Shown piece by piece: positions 26,468 to 34,956 of a DNA stretch of 64,000 nucleotides (position 1 is its first letter; each line of letters starts with the position of its first letter). The translations under genes were made by a program, and so were the position numbers. The notes beneath the pieces are model-generated. The model saw nothing but the letters and a program-made list of their open reading frames with translations. It was not told where the DNA came from and did no database searches. Source of the DNA: Clostridium sp. OS1-26 (GTDB lineage: Bacteria > Bacillota > Clostridia > Clostridiales > Clostridiaceae); NCBI RefSeq assembly GCF_030915445.1, contig NZ_CP133264.1, positions 2,976,001-3,040,000 of the forward strand, written 5' to 3'.

Positions 26468-27784
26468 TTAACCGTTTATGTGTATAAGAAAAAATCTTAT
26501 TTTAGCGTCACCCCACCCTAAGTCCCAAGGTACATGATATCTATCTGTAGTATGAGAATTCACAAGTGGATATCCATGAGAATCAAAGCCTGTTATTACT
26601 GCAAAGTGGTCTATGTTTCCCCTGCCTTTTTCATAAGCAATCACGTCTCCAAGCTGCAATTTTCCAACTGCTCCATTAGGGAGTTTTTCTGAAGATTTAG
26701 TCAATTCCTTAAATGTACCAACACTAATTACACTTCCTCTTCCACTGTGTACTAAGAAATTCTTCAACCCATCAGCATTAGCCCAAGCGTTACTACTAGG
26801 TACCCAACCACCACCAATGCGCATACCTCCACCTTCTTTATCTCCTAATACTTGGGATACATAATTGGTACAATCTCCACCTATACCATTGTAATCATTA
26901 TATTTCTTGTTATATTTAAAATTATTACTACTTCCCCAAGCAGCTCCACAGTATTTATCAGCATAAGCAACAGCCTTTTCTCTATCATAAATAGGTTTCC
27001 TATAAATTACTTCTTGATAACTTTTATTTATGTTATGAATAGGAGTTAACATTCTTGGAAGTTTAGCAACACTGTCAGAATAGCCACGTAAGGCATCTTC
27101 AAAGCAGTCAGTGTACCAGTCATTGAAAATAACCCACTTCTCATTTCTTTTAACTAGGCTTGTAGTATGTCTTATTCCAACTCCAAAAGAATTAACAGGA
27201 GGATTCTCCTCGTTATTATAAACATAATCAAACTTATAGGATTCTTCTAAAGCTAATTTTACTATATTACCTTTAGGATAAATTTTCTTTACTCTCACTG
27301 TGGATTCTATTTTATTAAAAGTTATATTTCTTTCCTTTGACCAATCCTTAAGATATTTTATACGTTTAACCTCATGCTCTAATGCCCATTTACCATATTT
27401 TTGTGAAGTATCAAAAAGTGTTTTTAAAGATGATACATCACCGGAGGCAAGAGCTGCTGATCTCTCATTATATATTCTTTCAACTTCAGATTTTAATTCA
27501 TTCTCGTCGATTTTCTCAATTATGTTTTGTTTTTTGGGATCTGTTTTGTTTTGATTTACATTATTTGGTGGAGTATTGTTTTGGTCTGGCTTTTTCTCTT
27601 CTGTATTTTTCTGTTGTGGTACATTTTCATTCGGCTCAACTTGTTTCAGATCCTTAGCTGAAACTTTTGAAAAATTTCTTATCTCCCTTTTAGTAATACT
27701 TCTAAGTTTGCTAGAACAGCCAAAGATGAAGCTAACAACTATCAATAAAGTAAAAAAGATTACATAATTGCGCTTTTTGGTCAT
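26468..27784 (-). CDS. Lipoprotein with putative amidase domain (amidase_6)
   Basis: Exported lipoprotein of 438 residues. The signal peptide ends in a lipobox-like VSFIFGC with the lipidated Cys at 23. A charged Asn/Gln/Pro-rich spacer (~50-100) and an NTF2-like-looking middle (~105-255) precede the C-terminal amidase_6 domain (~270-438): AVAYADKYCGAAWG, catalytic Cys in GIGGDCTNYVSQVLG, GGGWVPSSNAWANADGL, His in NIDHFAVITGFD, and LVNSHTTDRYHVPW. Probably a cell-wall or peptide hydrolase acting outside the membrane. It is the only minus-strand gene in the 4-35 kb island and its promoter faces the CWB2 genes. Confidence 0.9.
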   Translation of the reverse strand: MTKKRNYVIFFTLLIVVSFIFGCSSKLRSITKREIRNFSKVSAKDLKQVEPNENVPQQKNTEEKKPDQNNTPPNNVNQNKTDPKKQNIIEKIDENELKSEVERIYNERSAALASGDVSSLKTLFDTSQKYGKWALEHEVKRIKYLKDWSKERNITFNKIESTVRVKKIYPKGNIVKLALEESYKFDYVYNNEENPPVNSFGVGIRHTTSLVKRNEKWVIFNDWYTDCFEDALRGYSDSVAKLPRMLTPIHNINKSYQEVIYRKPIYDREKAVAYADKYCGAAWGSSNNFKYNKKYNDYNGIGGDCTNYVSQVLGDKEGGGMRIGGGWVPSSNAWANADGLKNFLVHSGRGSVISVGTFKELTKSSEKLPNGAVGKLQLGDVIAYEKGRGNIDHFAVITGFDSHGYPLVNSHTTDRYHVPWDLGWGDAKIRFFLIHING

Positions 27785-27859
27785 ATCAACTCATCACACT
27801 CCTCATATATAAATTCCCTAGTTATACTTGGAATTATACAATGTATAATTAGGATAATT

Positions 27860-28018
27860 ATTAGTATTGAGCGTTTATCAGATAAGAGTGTAGAACTAAT
27901 TTACAATTATATAAATGAAAGCAATGCAAAATTGCAAATTCGGAACATTTTCATTGAAGGTTCTTTTTCTTCAGTTGGTCCTTTTGAAATAGAACTGGAT
28001 TCATCAACAATTAAATAA
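27860..28018 (+). pseudogene. C-terminal remnant of an unidentified gene
   Basis: Open frame without a start codon reading ISIERLSDKSVELIYNYINE and ending IEGSFSSVGPFEIELDSSTIK before a stop. Composition and codon use look protein-like, but I do not recognise the family. It lies between the amidase gene and the next CWB2 promoter. Confidence 0.35.
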
Positions 28019-28100
28019 TTTTTGAATCATTATATTAATATAACTATATTAAATATATACAGTTATGTATAAATGGAATTTAAGGATAATAATTAAAATA

Positions 28101-28129
28101 TTAACATAAATATATTGTTGTGGTAATAT
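28101..28129 (+). promoter_or_regulatory. Promoter of CWB2 gene 4
   Basis: TTAACA, 17 bases, TAATAT; leader GAAAGAGGTGTTACC as in the other CWB2 genes. No R-type repeat precedes this copy. Confidence 0.6.
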
Positions 28130-28150
28130 ATAACTGAAAGAGGTGTTACC

Positions 28151-30124
28151 ATGAAAGAAAAAAAATTTAAACTATCATTTATTTTTACGGTATTAGCTTT
28201 ATTATTATTTTCTTCAATTACAGTTTTTGCAGCACAGAGTACTCCAAGTGTCAAGAGGTTGTCAGGAGCTGACAGATATGCAACTTCTGCAGCAGTTGCC
28301 TTAAATGGATGGACTCAATCAAACTATGCAATTCTGGCTAGCGGAGAAAATTTTCCGGATGCTATAAGTGCTGCGCCACTAGCTAAGAAATATGATGCAC
28401 CAATACTTTTAAGTGAAGCTAATTCTATACCTACAGAAACATTAAATGCAATTCAGCAGTTAAAAGTAAAGAACATTATTATTGTTGGAGGTACAGGAAG
28501 TATTTCAGCAGCAGTTGAAAAACAGCTGGCTTCTTCAGGAATAGCAGTAACAAGAATATTTGGACAAGATCGTTACGAAACATGTATAAAGATAGCTGAA
28601 CAACTGGACAATGTTACTGAAATTGCAGTTGTTACAGGTGAAAGCTTTCCTGATGCTTTATCAATATCACCTATAGCTGTAAAAAGAAATATGCCTATTA
28701 TATTAGTTAGTCATAATGAAATTCCAAGCGTTGTAAAAGACTATATTAACAGTCACAAATTGACTACAACCTATGTTATTGGATCAGGAACATCATTAAA
28801 TAATGCAGTGCTCAAGGGATTGTCTAATATAGAATTAGTAACAGGAAATGACAAATATCAAGTAAATCTAAATATTATAGATAAATTCAAGAGCGATCTA
28901 AATCTAGGTACAGTATATGTAGCTTCAGGTGAAGGTTTTGCAGATGCTCTAAGTGGTTCTATTTTAGCAGGCAAAAATTCTAATCCATTACTTTTGATTG
29001 GAAATGATCCAAGCATTGAAAAAAATTATTTTGCTAATAATTCTATTAATATATCAAATATTAATGTATTAGGTGGTATAGGAGTAGTTCCAGATGAAAT
29101 TATTAATAAGTTTACAGGAGCATCAGCAACTACGACTTCTTCATCAATTTCAACTCCTCCATCAACTTCAAAAATGGATAAAATTGAGTTTGTTTCAACT
29201 AATTTAACAAAGACTGGAGCGAACACAGCGACATTCCAATACAGAGTTTTAGATAAAAATGGTGTTGATATTACTAAAACAGTTCCAGCTTCAGAGATAG
29301 GTGCAGTTGCCTCTCCAAGTTCATCAATAATCTTAGATCCGTTAACAGGAAAAGGTACCATAACATTCAACTCTCCTTCTGATAACGGTAACCAAGTTAT
29401 TGTTACATTAATTGATAAAGTAACTGGTAAATTAGTAAGTTTAAATAATAAATATTCAGAACCACAACCAACTAATAATATTGGATCTACATCAGTAGCT
29501 AAAATTGAATTTATTTCAACTGTTTTAACAAAGACTGGGATGAATACGACTACTTTCCAATACAGATTGTTAGATAAAAATGGTGTTGATATTACTAAAG
29601 CGATTCCGGCTTCAGAGATAAATGCAGTTGCATCTGTAAGTTCATCAATAGTTTTAGATCCATTAACAGGAAAAGGTACCATAACATTCAACAATGCTTC
29701 TAGTACTGGTGACGTAGTTATTATTACATTGGTGGATAATATAAATGGCATAGTTGGCACTATTAAATATCCTTCACTTAATCCTGGAACACCAGGTGTA
29801 AGCGAAAGTCAAAGGATCAGTAGAATTATGATAACTTCAACCAAATTAGGTGTTGCTGGTCCTAAATTAGATGGAAGTCCAGGAAATGGATATGCGATAT
29901 TTGAAGCATACGACCAAAATGAAAATGTTATTACAAACACACCGCTTGCTAAAAATATAAAATTTACATGTGATGCTGGTACAGTTATAGTATCACAAGA
30001 TCTAATTACAGTAGTACCTAATAAGGGTGTTGACTTAGCGACATTAAAGTCAGTGGTAATAACAGCTGCTGATCCGAATACTGGAGTTTCAATAAGTGCA
30101 ACATTAATTATTGATCCCAAATAG
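28151..30124 (+). CDS. Secreted CWB2 cell-wall protein 4 with three Ig-like repeats
   Basis: Exported protein of 657 residues. Signal peptide 1-~28 (LSFIFTVLALLLFSSITVFA), three CWB2 repeats ~32-320 almost identical to protein 1, Ser/Thr/Pro linker ~323-340, then Ig-like modules at ~341, 450 and 554. The first two modules share long identical nucleotide stretches with protein 5 (29200-29500 versus 32970-33280), indicating recent duplication or gene conversion. The last module (ARIMITSTKLGV-type start, ending in AAD...GVSISATL) resembles the last module of protein 3. Confidence 0.93.
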   Translation: MKEKKFKLSFIFTVLALLLFSSITVFAAQSTPSVKRLSGADRYATSAAVALNGWTQSNYAILASGENFPDAISAAPLAKKYDAPILLSEANSIPTETLNAIQQLKVKNIIIVGGTGSISAAVEKQLASSGIAVTRIFGQDRYETCIKIAEQLDNVTEIAVVTGESFPDALSISPIAVKRNMPIILVSHNEIPSVVKDYINSHKLTTTYVIGSGTSLNNAVLKGLSNIELVTGNDKYQVNLNIIDKFKSDLNLGTVYVASGEGFADALSGSILAGKNSNPLLLIGNDPSIEKNYFANNSINISNINVLGGIGVVPDEIINKFTGASATTTSSSISTPPSTSKMDKIEFVSTNLTKTGANTATFQYRVLDKNGVDITKTVPASEIGAVASPSSSIILDPLTGKGTITFNSPSDNGNQVIVTLIDKVTGKLVSLNNKYSEPQPTNNIGSTSVAKIEFISTVLTKTGMNTTTFQYRLLDKNGVDITKAIPASEINAVASVSSSIVLDPLTGKGTITFNNASSTGDVVIITLVDNINGIVGTIKYPSLNPGTPGVSESQRISRIMITSTKLGVAGPKLDGSPGNGYAIFEAYDQNENVITNTPLAKNIKFTCDAGTVIVSQDLITVVPNKGVDLATLKSVVITAADPNTGVSISATLIIDPK

Positions 30125-30189
30125 GTAAATTAATAAAAAGTAATATGATATATAATTAGCAAAAACTTTAATGATATTTAGCACTAAGA

Positions 30190-30375
30190 ACAAACAATTT
30201 ATTCAAATGCCGTATTATTCAGATGAATTTTACGGTATTTTTACGCTGTAATACAAAAATATAATGCATTTATCGCAAATTTATATATAGATATATTTTC
30301 TAAATATATTATGACGTAGGTATTGAAAATGAAAATATGAATAATGTTTTTTGAAAACTGAGTAATGCTATATTT
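30190..30375 (+). repeat. Intergenic repeat copy R13
   Basis: AATGCCGTATTATTC (30206-30220) pairs with GAATTTTACGGTATTTTT (30225-30242); degenerate boxA TGTTTTTTGAAAACTG (about 30345-30360); degenerate distal arm GAGTAATGCTATATT (from 30360). Confidence 0.75.
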
Positions 30376-30475
30376 AAAATCAAAATGTTTAATGTGTTAC
30401 TGTATTATATTAGTACATGTACATTAAATATACATAGTTATACATTAATAGAAATATAGGATAATAATAAAATAA

Positions 30476-30504
30476 TTAACATAAGTTTAGAGTTATGGTA
30501 AAAT
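30476..30504 (+). promoter_or_regulatory. Promoter of CWB2 gene 5
   Basis: TTAACA, 17 bases, TAAAAT, with the same GGAAAGAGGTGTTA leader as copies 1 and 3. Confidence 0.65.
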
Positions 30505-30526
30505 GTTGATGGAAAGAGGTGTTATC

Positions 30527-33500
30527 ATGATTGAAAAAAAAGCAAAACTATCATTTATTCTAGCGATATTAATTTTATTTCTAGGATTCTCTCCGAATGC
30601 CTTCGCGGCACAGGGTGGCCCTATTCCCGAGTCCATTCAAATTAATGATAATCATTTAAAAATGACTGGTTCAAACACGGGAACATTTCATTATAAAATA
30701 TTAGATACACATGGTATAGACATAACCAGTAAAATTCCAGCTTCTGATATAAGTGTAGATGCAATTGTGGATCGAAATTATGAGGATGGAAGTGGTGGAA
30801 GGGCTAAAGTGAGCTTAGATCCATCAACAGGAACATGTACATTGACATATGATTTTTCTAACTCTAAATACGTTGAAGTTAATCTTATGTATAGTAAATT
30901 GTACGTAAGTGGCGCGGCTAATAGCACTGTGGGAAATAGTCAAACCTTATATATTGGTGAGAGCCAGGACCCATATGAGAATAAAATTTATGAAATTAAT
31001 TTTCTTTCAGATTACTTAACAAAGACCGGAGCAAACACAGCCACTTTTTGCTACAAGTTATCTAATGGACTTAAAGAGATCACTAAAAATATTCCAGCTT
31101 CTCAGCTATCTGCATTTACATCTGTAGATTCAAAAGTAGTTTTAGATCCATCAACAGGGACAGGCACTATAACATTTAATTCTACTGATACTGATAAGCC
31201 AATTAAACTTACATTGACAGATAAAGTAACAGGAATAGCTGCAATATTAAATACATCGGGATTAACTAAAAACCCAGTTGGAAAGATGGCTGCATCGAAA
31301 GTTTTACAAATGAATTTTCTTTCAAGTAATCTAATAAAAACTGGGACAGATACAGCCACATTCAATTATCAAATATTAGATCATAATCATTTAAATATTA
31401 CTAAGGAAATCCCAGCAACTGATATTGAGGCAGTTGCAATGATAGGTTCATCAAAATCCAAAGTGAGTTTAGATCCATCAACAGGAAAAGGTACAGTAAC
31501 CTACAATTTTTCTGATGCCGATAACAAAGCTATGATTAGCTTAATACACAAAACAGGCGTTGAAGCATCTGGAGTATTAAATATAGTAAATTCTGAATCT
31601 GAAAATAATAAGAGCAACAATAGTAATGATTTAGAAATAGCTCAAATTTCTTTTATTCCTACTGATATTTTAAAGGGGGGATCGTGGTTATCGTGGTCAG
31701 AATTACAATATAAAATATTAAATAAATATGGTAAAGATATTACACGAGAAATTCCGTCTTCCCAAATAAATGTAAGTTCATCAATAAATTCACTGATAAC
31801 TTTAGTACCAAAAGAAACGACATGTAGATTAAAATATAACTTTAGCGACACTGATAGAACAATCATTGTTTCATTATCGGACAAGTTAACTGGAGTAAAA
31901 GCAGCTTTAAATATAGGAGATTCACCAACGGCTAAAGATACTTCAATAGATGATACAAAAACACCAACAACTACAGGTACTTCAATAAGTGGTACGAATA
32001 CATCAACAGGAAGCGCCATAACTATCAAACGATTGTCAGGAGCTGACAGATATGCAACTTCTGCAGCAGTTGCCTTAAGTGGGTGGACTCAATCGAATTA
32101 CGCAATTCTGGCTAGCGGAGAAAATTTTCCGGATGCTATAAGTGCTGCGCCACTAGCTAAGAAATATGATGCACCAATACTTTTAAGTGAAGCTAATTCT
32201 ATACCTGCAGAAACATTAAATGCAATTCAGCAGTTAAAAGTTAAGAATATTATTATTGTTGGAGGCACAGGCAGTGTTTCGTCAGCAGTTGAAAAACAGC
32301 TGGCTTCTTCAGGAATAGCAGTAACAAGAATATTTGGACAAGATCGTTACGAAACATGTATAAAGATAGCTGAACAGCTGGACAATGTTACTGAAATTGC
32401 AGTTGTTACAGGTGAAAGCTTTCCTGATGCTTTATCAATATCACCTATAGCTGTAAAAAGAAATATGCCTATTATATTAGTTAGTCATAATGAAATTCCA
32501 AGTGTGGTAAAAGACTATATTAACAGTCACAAATTGACTACAACCTATGTTATTGGCTCAGGAACATCATTAAATAATGCAGTGCTCAAGGGACTGTCTA
32601 ATATAGAATTAATAACAGGAAATGACAAATATCAAGTAAATCTAAATATTATAGATAAATTCAAGAGCGATCTAAATCTAGGTACAGTATATATAGCTTC
32701 AGGTGAAGGTTTTGCAGATGCTCTAAGTGGTTCTATTTTAGCAGGCAAAAATTCTAATCCATTACTTTTGATTGGAAATGATCCAAGCATTGAAAAAAAT
32801 TATTTTGCTAATAATTCTATTAATATATCCAATATTAATGTATTAGGTGGCATAGGAGTAGTTCCAGATGAAATTATTAATAAGTTTGCAGGAACATCAG
32901 CAACTACGACTCCTTCATCAAATTCAACTCCTCCAGCAACCTCAAAAATGGATAAAATTGAGTTTATTTCAACTAATTTAACAAAGACTGGAGCGAACAC
33001 AGCGACATTCCAATACAGAGTTTTAGATAAAAATGGTGTTGATATTACTAAAACAGTTCCAGCTTCAGAGATAGGTGCAGTTGCGTCTGCAAGTTCATCA
33101 ATAATCTTAGATCCGTTAACAGGAAAAGGTACCATAACATTCAACTCTCCTTCTGATAACGGTAACCAAGTTATTGTTACATTAATTGATAAAGTAACTG
33201 GTAAATTAGTAAGTTTAAATAATAAATATTCAGAACCACAACCAACTAATAATATTGGATCTACATCAGTAGCTAAAATTGAATTTATTTCAACTGTTTT
33301 AACAAAGACTGGAACGAACACAGCGACATTCCAATACAGAGTTTTAGATAAAAATGGTGTTGATATTACTAAAGCGATTCCAGCTTCAGAGATAAATGCA
33401 GTTGCATCTGTAAGTTCATCAATAGTTTTAAATCCATTAACAGGAACAGGTACCATAACATTCAACAATGCTTCTAGTACTGGTGGCGTAGTTATTATTA

Positions 33501-33928
33501 CGTTGGTGGATAATATAAATGGCATAGTTGGCACTATTAAGTATCCTTCACTTAATCCTGGAACATCAGGTGTAAGCGAAAATCCAAGAATCAGTAAAAT
33601 TATGATAAATTCAACATTAGTGATCTCACCTAACAAACAAGATGGAAGTTCAGGTAAACAAGATGGAAGTCTAGGTGATGGATATGCAACGTGTACAGTA
33701 TTAGATCAAAATGGAGGAGATATTACAGGATCACACCTTGCTAATAATATAAAATATGCATGTGATGCTGGTACAGTTACAGTAGATAGTGGATTGCTTT
33801 CAGTAACACCAAATAAAGGTGTTGATTTTACGACTCTTAAGTCAGTGGTAATAACAGCTTATGATCCGAATACTGGAATTTCAACAAGTGCTACATTAAC
33901 TATTGATTCCAAATATGTTAATAAGTAA
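30527..33928 (+). CDS. Secreted CWB2 cell-wall protein 5, largest of the family
   Basis: Exported protein of 1,133 residues. Signal peptide identical to protein 3 (LSFILAILILFLGFSPNAFA). Four N-terminal Ig-like modules (~31-465), Thr/Ser linker, three CWB2 repeats (~498-788: KRLSGADRYATSAAVAL, TRIFGQDRYETCIKIAEQL, ITGNDKYQVNLNIID), a linker with TTTPSSNSTPP, then three more modules (~809, 918, 1022). It looks like the N-terminal half of protein 3 joined to the C-terminal half of protein 4. The last module contains a short tandem repeat (KQDGSSG / KQDGSLG). Start at ATG 30527 with GGAAAGAGGTG. Confidence 0.93.
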   Translation: MIEKKAKLSFILAILILFLGFSPNAFAAQGGPIPESIQINDNHLKMTGSNTGTFHYKILDTHGIDITSKIPASDISVDAIVDRNYEDGSGGRAKVSLDPSTGTCTLTYDFSNSKYVEVNLMYSKLYVSGAANSTVGNSQTLYIGESQDPYENKIYEINFLSDYLTKTGANTATFCYKLSNGLKEITKNIPASQLSAFTSVDSKVVLDPSTGTGTITFNSTDTDKPIKLTLTDKVTGIAAILNTSGLTKNPVGKMAASKVLQMNFLSSNLIKTGTDTATFNYQILDHNHLNITKEIPATDIEAVAMIGSSKSKVSLDPSTGKGTVTYNFSDADNKAMISLIHKTGVEASGVLNIVNSESENNKSNNSNDLEIAQISFIPTDILKGGSWLSWSELQYKILNKYGKDITREIPSSQINVSSSINSLITLVPKETTCRLKYNFSDTDRTIIVSLSDKLTGVKAALNIGDSPTAKDTSIDDTKTPTTTGTSISGTNTSTGSAITIKRLSGADRYATSAAVALSGWTQSNYAILASGENFPDAISAAPLAKKYDAPILLSEANSIPAETLNAIQQLKVKNIIIVGGTGSVSSAVEKQLASSGIAVTRIFGQDRYETCIKIAEQLDNVTEIAVVTGESFPDALSISPIAVKRNMPIILVSHNEIPSVVKDYINSHKLTTTYVIGSGTSLNNAVLKGLSNIELITGNDKYQVNLNIIDKFKSDLNLGTVYIASGEGFADALSGSILAGKNSNPLLLIGNDPSIEKNYFANNSINISNINVLGGIGVVPDEIINKFAGTSATTTPSSNSTPPATSKMDKIEFISTNLTKTGANTATFQYRVLDKNGVDITKTVPASEIGAVASASSSIILDPLTGKGTITFNSPSDNGNQVIVTLIDKVTGKLVSLNNKYSEPQPTNNIGSTSVAKIEFISTVLTKTGTNTATFQYRVLDKNGVDITKAIPASEINAVASVSSSIVLNPLTGTGTITFNNASSTGGVVIITLVDNINGIVGTIKYPSLNPGTSGVSENPRISKIMINSTLVISPNKQDGSSGKQDGSLGDGYATCTVLDQNGGDITGSHLANNIKYACDAGTVTVDSGLLSVTPNKGVDFTTLKSVVITAYDPNTGISTSATLTIDSKYVNK

Positions 33929-33989
33929 ATAATAAAAAATAATATCATATATAATTAGCAAAAACTTTAATGATATTTAGAACTAAGAA

Positions 33990-34042
33990 CAAATAATTTA
34001 TTCAAATGCCGTATTATTCAGATGAATTTTACGGTATTTTTA
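33990..34042 (+). terminator. Intergenic repeat copy R14 (terminator part only)
   Basis: AATGCCGTATTATTC (34005-34019) and GAATTTTACGGTATTTTT (34024-34041). The 90 bases around it match those around R13, so the 3' flanks of CWB2 genes 4 and 5 are duplicates. Confidence 0.8.
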
Positions 34043-34050
34043 CGTCGTAA

Positions 34051-34221
34051 TTTAAATATCCTAGGATAAGTCCTAATGTAGAACTTGTTATTTCTAATGA
34101 AAGTAAATGTGTTCAATTAAGTAAAGAGAAGTCAGTAGAGTTGTTTAAAATAATCGCAGGCAAGAAATTGGATGACACAGTGTTTATGAATACTCTATTT
34201 AACATAAATGGTTTAATATAA
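34051..34221 (+). pseudogene. Remnant of an unidentified gene next to R14
   Basis: Open frame without a start reading FKYPRISPNVELVISNESK and continuing through ELFKIIAGKKLDDTVFMN to a stop. It directly follows the R14 T tract, the same position as the acylphosphatase fragment after R11. Family not recognised. Confidence 0.4.
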
Positions 34222-34231
34222 CACTGGGATA

Positions 34232-34240
34232 TGATATAAT
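34232..34240 (+). promoter_or_regulatory. Extended -10 promoter for the TIGR04076 gene
   Basis: TGATATAAT, followed by TCTTCTATGGTGTAAGCTAGAATAG; about 45-65 bases before the start. Confidence 0.5.
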
Positions 34241-34284
34241 TCTTCTATGGTGTAAGCTAGAATAGTAAAATAAAAGAAATATTA

Positions 34285-34599
34285 ATGGGAATGCGGGTGA
34301 GGAGAATGGAAATTAAACCACAGACAGTTATTAAGATGAAAGTAATTAAAAAAAATGGATATTGTCCTGTATTTAATGAGGGAGACGAAATAATCATAAA
34401 AAAGCATTGCTTAGATGTTTTAGAGAACAAATTGCAGAAATATTGCTATGCAACGCTAAGTGATATTTATCCGAAATATTCAAAACTTAGAAAAATGCCG
34501 ATTGGAAGTAAAGATATTTTCAAGTGTAGGGATAATGGAATTATTGAAATTGAACTTGAAAGATATGAAGATGAGTTATATGATTTTGAAAGAAAATAA
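34285..34599 (+). CDS. TIGR04076-like small protein
   Basis: Cytoplasmic protein of ~97-104 residues resembling the TIGR04076 family (function unknown). Markers: IKMKVIKKNGYCPVFNEGDE, a central aromatic/Tyr-rich segment YCYATLSDIYPKYSKLRKM, and a final beta segment GIIEIELERYED. The start is uncertain: ATGs at 34285, 34291 and 34306 all sit around a GGTGAGGAG that is too close to the last and downstream of the first two. One-gene unit ended by R15. Confidence 0.7.
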   Translation: MGMRVRRMEIKPQTVIKMKVIKKNGYCPVFNEGDEIIIKKHCLDVLENKLQKYCYATLSDIYPKYSKLRKMPIGSKDIFKCRDNGIIEIELERYEDELYDFERK

Positions 34600-34607
34600 T
34601 ATATAAA

Positions 34608-34836
34608 AACGAATATTTATTTATAATGCCGTATTATTCAAAACTGAACTGCCAACTGTCTACTTAACAAGGGACAGTTCAGAAATGAGTTTTACGGTAT
34701 CTTTACGTCGCAATACAGAAAGAATATCTATTTATTTAGAGTATGTGATATTTAAACATTATGAAAATAATGTGACGTAACTATTAAAATTGAAAAAATG
34801 AACGAGGCCTTTGAAAATTGAATAATACGGTGTTAA
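34608..34836 (+). repeat. Intergenic repeat copy R15 with an insertion in the loop
   Basis: AATGCCGTATTATTC (34625-34639), then about 45 bases that are absent from other copies and contain AACTGTC...GACAGTT and CTGAACTG...CAGTTCAG pairs, then GAGTTTTACGGTATC (34687-34701). Later GGCCTTTGAAAATTG and distal arm GAATAATACGGTGTT (34820-34834), whose TACGG matches this copy's CCGTA left arm. Confidence 0.75.
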
Positions 34837-34893
34837 AAAATAGAATTACTTTAAATTTATTAGAAGAACAATCATCCTTTAACATTCAGATTA

Positions 34894-34902
34894 TGATATA
34901 AT
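34894..34902 (+). promoter_or_regulatory. Extended -10 promoter for the nitroreductase gene
   Basis: TGATATAAT followed by TACCATTAATAAAGTCAAAA, like the promoters at 5478 and 16561. Confidence 0.6.
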
Positions 34903-34956
34903 TACCATTAATAAAGTCAAAATAATAAAATAAGATTAACTAATGGAGGAGTATAA

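Noticed and set aside
4217..34836. Integron attC sites / integron cassette array
   Set aside because: The single orientation, gene-sized units and hairpin repeats invite the comparison. However, the arms lack the consistent RYYYAAC/GTTRRRY core sites, most near hairpins end in a terminator T tract, and no IntI-type integrase is in the window.
4217..34836. CRISPR array
   Set aside because: The repeats are kilobases apart with genes between them, variable in length, and there are no cas genes.
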